Of a stretch of 50,198 nucleotides of DNA, positions 44,686-50,198 are shown one piece after another. The notes under the pieces are model-generated. The model saw nothing but the letters and a program-made list of their open reading frames with translations, did not search any database and was not told where the DNA came from. The stretch's first letter is position 1; every line of letters begins with the position of its first letter. Made by a program: the position numbers and the translations under genes. The stretch is taken from the NCBI RefSeq assembly GCF_003313395.1, contig NZ_QNFZ01000287.1, forward strand, positions 1-50,198. Direction: 5' to 3'. The stretch comes from Nonomuraea lactucae (GTDB lineage: Bacteria > Actinomycetota > Actinomycetes > Streptosporangiales > Streptosporangiaceae).

Positions 44686-44772
44686 TCGCCAGGCCCGCAC
44701 CTACCTGCCCCGCCAAGCCGCGTCCAGCGGGTGTAGCCGGCGAGGCCTCCGCGGCCGCTGCGGTATGAACCA

Positions 44773-45267
44773 CTACTGCGCGAGGTCCGTGAAGTACGCC
44801 TTCAGCGACGGGTAGTAGTCGTCGAAGGAGGGCGCGGTGGTGCCGTCGCGGGAGGCGACGAGCAGATCCAGATAGTACTCCCAGCCGGGCCCGATCTCCC
44901 CGATCCCGTCCTCCGTCTCCAGATGCTGTACGAACCGCAGCTCCGTCCCCCCGTCCACCTCGGACAACAGCAGTTCCAGATGCCAGGCTCCGGATTCGTC
45001 CAGCGACGACACCGCCAGCCGCCGCGGCGCCTCGCACGCGTCGATGCGCAGGTCGTACCAGGGCGCGCCCTCCTCGAACAGCAGTTGCACCTTCACCGTA
45101 CGACCGGGCCCCGCGTCGCCCTCCCAGGGCCCGAACCAGCGGGCCGTGCGGTCGGGCTCGGTGATGCTGGCCCACACGTCTTCGGCGGGCGCGCGGAAGG
45201 TCCGGGTGAGGACGAGGTCGCTGCCCTTCTCCGTCCGGAACAGCCGGCCGGTGGGGAATCGGCTCAT
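44773..45267 (-). CDS. SRPBCC (AHSA1-like) protein
   Basis: The 164-residue protein has the AHSA1/START-like pattern LVLTRTFRAPAEDVWASITE, PDRTARWFGPWEGD, and LLLSEVDGGTELRFVQHLET, with a C-terminal helix. Its start overlaps the ArsR stop by four bases (ATGA). ArsR-AHSA1 pairs are frequent in actinomycetes; the ligand is unknown. Confidence 0.9.
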   Translation of the reverse strand: MSRFPTGRLFRTEKGSDLVLTRTFRAPAEDVWASITEPDRTARWFGPWEGDAGPGRTVKVQLLFEEGAPWYDLRIDACEAPRRLAVSSLDESGAWHLELLLSEVDGGTELRFVQHLETEDGIGEIGPGWEYYLDLLVASRDGTTAPSFDDYYPSLKAYFTDLAQ

Positions 45268-45620
45268 GCGGTGTGCTCCTCTCTGCTCTCGGCACCGGAA
45301 CGGCGCTCGCGGCGCGTCCGGTAGACCTCGGTTTCCAGCGCGTCGAGGTGGTGCTCCCACCCCGACGGCCGGACGAACTGGGCGAGCCAGGCGGCCAGCC
45401 CCGTGAACGGCTCGGGATCGAGGGAGTAGAAGCGCTGCCGGCCGACGAGCTCGGCGCGTACGAGCCCGCTCTCCCTGAGCACCCGCAGGTGGCGGCTCAC
45501 GGCGGGGCGGCTGATGGCGAAGCGCTCGGCGATCTCGCCGGCGGCCAGCCGCCCGTCTTTGAGCAGCACGAGGATTTGCCGCCGGACCGGATCCGCGATC
45601 GCCCCTGCCACCTCGTCCAC
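45264..45620 (-). CDS. ArsR family regulator
   Basis: The 118-residue protein has the winged helix of ArsR: IADPVRRQILVLLKDGRLAA, GEIAERFAISRPAVSRHLRV, LRESGLVRAELVGRQRFYSL. No metal-binding ELCVCDL cysteine motif is present, so it is probably not a metal sensor. GTG start. It is first in a two-gene operon and a perfect palindrome lies four bases upstream. Confidence 0.92.
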   Translation of the reverse strand: MDEVAGAIADPVRRQILVLLKDGRLAAGEIAERFAISRPAVSRHLRVLRESGLVRAELVGRQRFYSLDPEPFTGLAAWLAQFVRPSGWEHHLDALETEVYRTRRERRSGAESREEHTA

Positions 45621-45624
45621 CCGG

Positions 45625-45650
45625 AAAGCGTAACCTATTAGTTACGCTTT
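45625..45650. promoter_or_regulatory. ArsR operator
   Basis: AAAGCGTAAC / GTTACGCTTT form a perfect 10-bp inverted repeat with a 6-base spacer, immediately upstream of the ArsR start. Placement over the promoter suggests autorepression of the ArsR-SRPBCC operon. Confidence 0.75.
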
Positions 45651-45739
45651 TCGCCAGGAACGTCCGCGTCGGCGGCCATCACGGACCTGACGCCGCCATC
45701 GCATGGGTAGCGCTGGAGATGTGAGGGAATGGTGGTGTC

Positions 45740-46681
45740 ATGGAGCTGCTCGCCGTCCCGCCACTGGCCGAGTGGCGGGACACCAAGGCAACGCTGCACC
45801 GGTTCTGCCAGGTAGTGGGCAAGATCCGGCTCGCCTCGGCGGTCCGGCGCAACCACTGGTGGAACGTACCATTCCATGTCACCGGGCAGGGGATCACCAC
45901 CCGTCCGATGGGACAGTCCGACGGCAACCCGATCTTCACGATCGACTTCGACTTCGTCCGCCACCGATTGGTCGTCACCACGGTAGACGGCCGGGCGGTC
46001 TCGCTCGCGCTCCACGGCCAGTCGGTGGCGTCCTTCTACCACAGCACCATGCGGGCCCTGGCGGCCCTGGACGTGCGGGTGGACATGAGGGTACCGCGGC
46101 CGTTCGACCTGCCCGACTCCGATCGGCCGTTCGCCGAAGACACCGAGCACGCCGCCTACGACCCCGTCGCGGTCACCCGCTACTGGCAGGTCCTCAGCCA
46201 GGTGAACCTGCTGCTGGAGGAGTTCGCAGCGGGCTACTCGGGCAAGATCAGCCCGGTGCACCACTTCTGGCACACCTTCGACCTCGCCTGCACCCGCTTC
46301 TCCGACCGCCTGATCGACCAGCCGCCCGAGGCCGATCCCGTGACCCGGGAAGCCTACTCCCGCGAGGCGATCAGCTCTGGCTTCTGGTTCGGCGACGACG
46401 CCTTCCCCGAGCCGGCCTTCTACTCCTACACCGCTCCCGAGCCCGACGGGCTCGACAGCGAACCCCTGAAACCCGAGGCCGCGCAGTGGATCACGCAACG
46501 AGGCGGCCATCTGGCCGTGCTGCGCCACGCCGACGCCCGATCCGAGCCCGACGCGCGCGCCGCCGTCCTCGCCTTCTACGACAGCGCCTACCAGGCCGGA
46601 GCCCGGCGCGCCGGCTGGGACATCGCGCGGCTCGCCTGCCCAGGCGGTGTCACCGATCCACAGTTGAGCGCCGGAAGGTGA
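45740..46681 (+). CDS. DUF5996 family protein
   Basis: The 313-residue protein fits DUF5996: WRDTKATLHRFCQVVGKIRL, NHWWNVPFHVTGQGITTRPM, FTIDFDFVRHRLVV, SPVHHFWHTFDLACTRFSDR and FWFGDDAFPEPAFYSYTAPE. The many conserved His/Trp positions suggest an enzyme or ligand-binding fold, but no activity is known to me. It is a single gene downstream of the ArsR control region, reading the other way. Confidence 0.88.
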   Translation: MELLAVPPLAEWRDTKATLHRFCQVVGKIRLASAVRRNHWWNVPFHVTGQGITTRPMGQSDGNPIFTIDFDFVRHRLVVTTVDGRAVSLALHGQSVASFYHSTMRALAALDVRVDMRVPRPFDLPDSDRPFAEDTEHAAYDPVAVTRYWQVLSQVNLLLEEFAAGYSGKISPVHHFWHTFDLACTRFSDRLIDQPPEADPVTREAYSREAISSGFWFGDDAFPEPAFYSYTAPEPDGLDSEPLKPEAAQWITQRGGHLAVLRHADARSEPDARAAVLAFYDSAYQAGARRAGWDIARLACPGGVTDPQLSAGR

Positions 46682-46756
46682 TGGACGGTCCTGCCCCGCC
46701 AAGCGCCGCCAAGCGCCGCCAAGCTACCGGTGCCATGCTGCTCCTTCGGGGTGTCG

Positions 46757-47536
46757 TCAGCGGCCTTCGAACGTCGGCGTGCGCTTCTCGCGGAATGCGG
46801 CCATCGCTTCCCGCGAGTCATGTGTCGTCTGGACCACGGCCATGTGGGACGAGATCAGGTCGAGCGCGGTCCGCAGGTCGGTCCGGGTGGACTGGTACGC
46901 GGCTCGCTTGATCATGCGAATGTTGACCGGCGGGCTCGCCGCGAGCCTTCGAGCGAAGGCGAGCCACGCCCCGGGGAATTCGTCATCGTCGTGGACCCTG
47001 TTCACGAGGCCAAGCCTGTGTGCCTCCTCCGCGTCGACGAAGTCACCGGTCCACAGCAGTTCCAGCGCCTTGGCCATGCCGACCAGTCGTGGCAGGAAGT
47101 AGCAACCGCCGTCGCCAGGCACGAGGCCGACCTTGATGTAGCCCTCGGAGAAGCGCGCGGATCGCGCGGCCAGTCTGATGTCGCACATCAGTGCCATGTC
47201 CATACCCGCGCCCACGGCGACGCCGTTGACGGCCGCGATCACCGGCTTGTCGAGGTCCTCGAGCGCGAGGGCGACGCGGTGGATGTGATCGGACAGCAGG
47301 CTCTTGTTCTCGAGCGGAGTCGGGCTGCCGCTGAAGCCGCTGAGGTCGCCGCCGGAGCAGAACGCGTCTCCCGCGCCGGTGACGACGATCACCCGGACAG
47401 CGGGGTCGGTGCGTGCTTCGGTCAGGATCCGCACCCACTCGTCGATCATCGCGATCGTGAACGCGTTCTTCTTCGCCGGCCGGTTCAGCAGGATCGTGCC
47501 GACCCCTTGCTCGACGGTGTATTCGAGTTCCGTCAC
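46757..47536 (-). CDS. Enoyl-CoA hydratase/isomerase family protein
   Basis: The 259-residue crotonase-fold protein has the CoA-binding and oxyanion segments VIVVTGAGDAFCSGGDLSGF and IAAVNGVAVGAGMDMALMCD. The first catalytic Glu of hydratases is Asp here (GMD) and the second is replaced around FSEGYIKVGLVPGDGG, where Tyr aligns. Hydratase activity is therefore doubtful; isomerase, lyase or another crotonase chemistry is possible. GTG start after GGAGGAGGG. A TetR box lies 35 bases upstream. Confidence 0.88.
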   Translation of the reverse strand: MTELEYTVEQGVGTILLNRPAKKNAFTIAMIDEWVRILTEARTDPAVRVIVVTGAGDAFCSGGDLSGFSGSPTPLENKSLLSDHIHRVALALEDLDKPVIAAVNGVAVGAGMDMALMCDIRLAARSARFSEGYIKVGLVPGDGGCYFLPRLVGMAKALELLWTGDFVDAEEAHRLGLVNRVHDDDEFPGAWLAFARRLAASPPVNIRMIKRAAYQSTRTDLRTALDLISSHMAVVQTTHDSREAMAAFREKRTPTFEGR

Positions 47537-47570
47537 GGAGCCCTCCTCCGACAGGGCGTCTGCCCGATCA

Positions 47571-47585
47571 ATCGATATCGATGTC
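47571..47585 (-). promoter_or_regulatory. TetR box 1, upstream of the crotonase gene
   Basis: Read on the minus strand this is GACATCGATATCGAT, one of four near-identical 15-mers in this cluster. It overlaps the likely promoter of the enoyl-CoA hydratase-like gene. Confidence 0.72.
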
Positions 47586-47622
47586 GACAACACGGCGGAG
47601 CCCGCCTGATGAAGCCCGAGCC

Positions 47623-48303
47623 CTACCGGGCGTCGTGGTAGCCGATGGCGCCGAGCCACATGCGGTGCAGCGTCGCCTTGGCGAGCTCCTCGTCGAACGG
47701 CTCGCCCATCGCGAACCAGTAGTAGGCGAAGTTGCCCACCATCGCGGCCAGCGCGGCGGCCGCGGTGCGCGCGTCCAGATCGCGGTCGACCAGTCCCCTG
47801 CCCTGGAGTTTGCGGATGCTCGCCGAGATCCGTTCGACATGAACCCGGCGGTGGAAGACACGTTGCTCGCCGACCTGGGGGTCGATGGTCGCGACCTGCT
47901 CCATGAGTCGCAACATGGCGTGGTTCTTGCGATAGACATCGAGGAACCGCCGGTTCGACAGGTCCAGCCGTGCGGCGAAATCGGACGTGCTCGTGTCGGA
48001 GTCCCCGCCCAACGGGACCGTGAGCGCGTCGACCACCTCCTCGCTGACTTCGTTGATCAGCGCGCGGAACACTTCGAGCTTGGAGTCGAAGTAGGTGTAG
48101 AAGGTGCCGTGGGAGACGCCGGCGAGCTGCACGATGTCGGCGACTCTCGCATCGAGGTAGCCGTCGCGTTCGAAGACCTGGCGGGCGGAGGCCAGCAGGA
48201 GTGCCCGCATGCGTCTTCCGCGTTCGGAGACGCCGCGGCCGTACTGCGACCTGCGAGCCTTCGCCGTGCCCTCGGGCGTCGCGCTGGGCGTCTTTCCGGC
48301 CAT
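47623..48303 (-). CDS. TetR family regulator of the CoA-ester cluster
   Basis: The 226-residue protein has a basic N-terminal arm and the HTH FERDGYLDARVADIVQLAGV followed by SHGTFYTYFDSKLEVFRAL, of the AcrR/FadR-like kind. GGAG is seven bases before ATG. It lies between the crotonase gene (same strand) and the CoA ligase (divergent). The four matching palindromic boxes around these genes make it their likely repressor; an acyl-CoA ligand would be typical of the group. Confidence 0.9.
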   Translation of the reverse strand: MAGKTPSATPEGTAKARRSQYGRGVSERGRRMRALLLASARQVFERDGYLDARVADIVQLAGVSHGTFYTYFDSKLEVFRALINEVSEEVVDALTVPLGGDSDTSTSDFAARLDLSNRRFLDVYRKNHAMLRLMEQVATIDPQVGEQRVFHRRVHVERISASIRKLQGRGLVDRDLDARTAAAALAAMVGNFAYYWFAMGEPFDEELAKATLHRMWLGAIGYHDAR

Positions 48304-48353
48304 CCGCTTGCTCCTGCCTGCCAGTCGGTCGCTCGCCCGAGGGGTTCGATAGC

Positions 48354-48368
48354 GACATCAATATCGAC
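48354..48368. promoter_or_regulatory. TetR box 2, upstream of the TetR gene
   Basis: GACATCAATATCGAC, 51 bases upstream of the TetR start. It suggests autoregulation. Confidence 0.7.
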
Positions 48369-48370
48369 GT

Positions 48371-48658
48371 CAGGCGGGAGTGTACCCCCGGCGCACGAGC
48401 GCCCATGCCGCGTATGTGCCCGAAGCCGCCCCCCGGCATCGGTGGGGGCTGCGGTCGGTACGACACGGTTCCTCCGATGGAAGGCGGAGCCCATCAGGCC
48501 CTGGCCGCTGGGGGCCGGAAGTGGACACCACCGTCGCGTATTTCGACATCGATGTCAATGCCGAATCTGGATGCGAGCACTACACACTGCGTCGCAGCGA
48601 TCGCCTTCAGCGACTACTGAGCCGCACCAGGCGAGCCGCGGAAGCGTAAGTGGGCCCA
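48371..48658. other. Divergent intergenic region
   Basis: No supported gene. It carries TetR box 3 and the approach to the CoA-ligase promoter. Confidence 0.45.
48545..48559. promoter_or_regulatory. TetR box 3
   Basis: GACATCGATGTCAAT, containing the perfect 12-bp palindrome GACATCGATGTC. It lies 155 bases upstream of box 4 and may allow looping or cooperative binding. Confidence 0.65.
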
Positions 48659-48714
48659 TTGCTCACATACCGGACGCGGGCTACAGTGAGCGCCTATTCG
48701 ACATCGATATCGAC
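48659..48714 (+). promoter_or_regulatory. Promoter and TetR box 4 of the CoA ligase gene
   Basis: TTGCTC (48659) and TACAGT (48682) are 17 bases apart. GACATCGATATCGAC (48700-48714) follows just past the expected transcription start, where a repressor would block elongation. The ribosome site comes immediately after. Confidence 0.7.
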
Positions 48715-48729
48715 TTATGGAGGCGACCA

Positions 48730-50198
48730 GTGGCAGCCCTCCCTGTGCCACCGGAGCTGGCACCCGCGCGGCCGGATGTGATGGAGGCTCTGTTCAGGCC
48801 GCGATCGGTCGCCGTGATCGGGGCCTCGGCTCGTCCAGGGTTCTCCGCCATCACGCTGAGGAACCTCGTGGAGTCCGGATTCCCCGGCGCCGTCTATCCC
48901 GTGAACCGCAACCACGCCGAGCTCGCCGGGCTGACCTGCTACCCCTCGCTCGAGTCGCTTCCCGGGTCCGTGGACCTCGCGCTGGTGGTCGTTCCCGCGG
49001 CGCGCGTCGTCACGGTGCTGGAGGAGTGTGCCGAGGCGGGGGTGCGCTCCGCGATCGTCTATTCCTCGGGCTTCGCCGAGCTGGGTGAGCAGGGACGCCA
49101 GGCGCAGGACCGCATCGTGACCATCGCGCGTCAGAGCGGGATGCGCGTGCTCGGCCCCAACTGCATGGGGCTGTTCTACCAGCCCTCCGGGCTGGTGGCG
49201 TCGTTCACCGGCTCGCTGCAGGGGGGATTGCTGCCGAGTTCCGGTGTGGCCTACGTCGGCCGCAGCGGGGCGATCGGCGGTGCGCTCCTGGGCATGGCCC
49301 ACGAGCGAGGGGTCGGGTTGGCGGCCTGGTGCAGCACAGGCAACGAGGCAGACCTGAGCACCGCCGAGCTCGCCCTGGCGCTCGTCGAGCAGGACGACGT
49401 GCGTGTCCTGGCGGCGTATCTGGAGACCGTGCCCGACGGCGACGCCTGGACGCGGCTGTCCGCGCGGGTCCGCGAGCTCGACAAGCACCTGGTCGTGCTG
49501 CGCAGCGGGCGCTCGGAGGCCGGACGGAAGGCCGCCGCGTCGCACACCGGAGCGATGGTCCGGCCGGACGCGGCCTTCACGCTGGTCAGCGGCGACCACG
49601 GGGTGATCGGCGTCGATGACATCGGCGAGATGGTCGAGGTCATCGACATGGTGCTGGCCGGCCGGCGCCCGGCCGGTCCCGACGTCGCCGTGATCACCAG
49701 CTCGGGTGGTGCGGGCAGCATCCTGGCCGACCTGCTGGAGGGCGCGGGCCTGCGGCTGGCAGAGCTGCGACCGGACACCCGCACCGCGCTGGCGGCGCTG
49801 ATCCCCGAGTACGGCTCCGCGGCGAATCCGGTCGACGTGACCGCCCAACTGTTCACCCAGGGCGGCGGGGCGTTCGAGGCGGCATGCCTGCCACTGCTGT
49901 CCGACACTGGCGTCGGCGCGCTGACAGTCGTTCTCACCACTGTGACCGGCGAGCTCGCCGTGACGGTGGCCGAGGGGATCGTCCGGGTCTCCCGGCAGAC
50001 CACGAAGCCGATCGCGGTCATCTGGATCGCCGCGCTGGCCGAGACATGGGAGGCGCGGCGGATCCTGCGCCACGCCGGCATACCCGTGACGTCGTCGATG
50101 CCGGAACACGTCGGGTTGTTGCGCAACCTCCTCACCGGCGCTCGGACACCGGCACGCGGCATCCGCGCGGTGGCCGGCGCCGCCGCCGACCCGCCGGC
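48730..50198 (+). CDS. NDP-forming acyl-CoA ligase (acetate-CoA ligase family), 3' end outside window
   Basis: The frame is open to the end of the window (489 codons). The order is that of NDP-forming acyl-CoA synthetases. A CoA-binding Rossmann domain comes first (VAVIGASARPGFSAITLRNL, VYPVNRNHAELAG). A succinyl-CoA-ligase-like domain follows, with GPNCMGLFY, VGRSGAIGGALL, CSTGNEADLSTAELAL and the phosphohistidine segment AASHTGAM. The third CoA-ligase subdomain follows, and the ATP-grasp part should lie beyond the edge. GTG 48730 is six bases after GGAGG. With the crotonase gene it suggests activation and processing of an organic acid. Confidence 0.88.
   Translation, partial: MAALPVPPELAPARPDVMEALFRPRSVAVIGASARPGFSAITLRNLVESGFPGAVYPVNRNHAELAGLTCYPSLESLPGSVDLALVVVPAARVVTVLEECAEAGVRSAIVYSSGFAELGEQGRQAQDRIVTIARQSGMRVLGPNCMGLFYQPSGLVASFTGSLQGGLLPSSGVAYVGRSGAIGGALLGMAHERGVGLAAWCSTGNEADLSTAELALALVEQDDVRVLAAYLETVPDGDAWTRLSARVRELDKHLVVLRSGRSEAGRKAAASHTGAMVRPDAAFTLVSGDHGVIGVDDIGEMVEVIDMVLAGRRPAGPDVAVITSSGGAGSILADLLEGAGLRLAELRPDTRTALAALIPEYGSAANPVDVTAQLFTQGGGAFEAACLPLLSDTGVGALTVVLTTVTGELAVTVAEGIVRVSRQTTKPIAVIWIAALAETWEARRILRHAGIPVTSSMPEHVGLLRNLLTGARTPARGIRAVAGAAADPP

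Overview
The window reads as chromosome of a high-GC, GTG-using actinomycete. CU044_5270-type sigma-linked proteins, DUF5996 and DUF4386 proteins, an F420-type luciferase-like oxidoreductase, many TetR-family regulators and MtrAB-style two-component genes fit a Streptosporangiales-type genome such as Nonomuraea or Actinomadura. That placement is inference from gene families and base composition; no rRNA or other marker gene is present.

Layout. 1-4.7 kb: a decayed Tn3-family transposase, a TetR regulator, a possible small secreted peptide, a secreted I36/crystallin-fold protein and a divergent PucR-type regulator. 4.4-8.7 kb: an integrase scrap, a frameshifted ECF sigma factor overlapping a frameshifted CU044_5270 protein, a DUF4386 membrane protein and a TetR gene sharing a palindromic operator, then a resolvase remnant. 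8.9-13 kb: a two-domain VOC protein, a membrane NERD protein, Tn3 and acyl-CoA ligase scraps and two small unknown proteins. 13.3-18.0 kb: a tight minus-strand run of five genes (SGNH hydrolase, acyltransferase 3, GerMN-like lipoprotein, response regulator, histidine kinase) that looks like one envelope operon. 18.3-23.4 kb: a membrane NACHT NTPase and a secreted M64 metallopeptidase.

24-28.5 kb: a broken alpha/beta hydrolase, a WYL regulator divergent from RidA, a DUF488 protein, and a membrane protein/GntR operon. 28.9-30.5 kb is a junkyard of fused scraps (VOC, Tn3 transposase, GH38 alpha-mannosidase, integrase, acyl-CoA dehydrogenase) ending at an intact AMP-forming acyl-CoA ligase. 32.3-38.7 kb: a TetR/alcohol dehydrogenase divergent pair, an IS scrap, and two endonuclease/exonuclease/phosphatase-fold proteins flanking a secreted unknown. 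39.2-44.1 kb: a five-gene detoxification-like operon (LLM oxidoreductase, cupin, isochorismatase-like hydrolase, HSL-type esterase, quinone oxidoreductase) divergent from a MarR regulator with three matching palindromes between them. 44.2-46.7 kb: a TfoX-like protein, an ArsR/SRPBCC operon with its own palindrome, and DUF5996. 46.8-50.2 kb: an enoyl-CoA hydratase, a TetR regulator and an NDP-forming CoA ligase (cut by the window end), tied together by four copies of a 15-bp operator.

The main themes are local regulation by a regulator next to a palindrome next to its target (at least six cases), and heavy decay of mobile elements. No tRNA, rRNA, CRISPR array or intact transposase was seen. 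The most interesting items are the four-site TetR regulon at the right end, the five-gene envelope/sensor run, the NACHT protein, and the recurrent one-base losses in the sigma factor locus.
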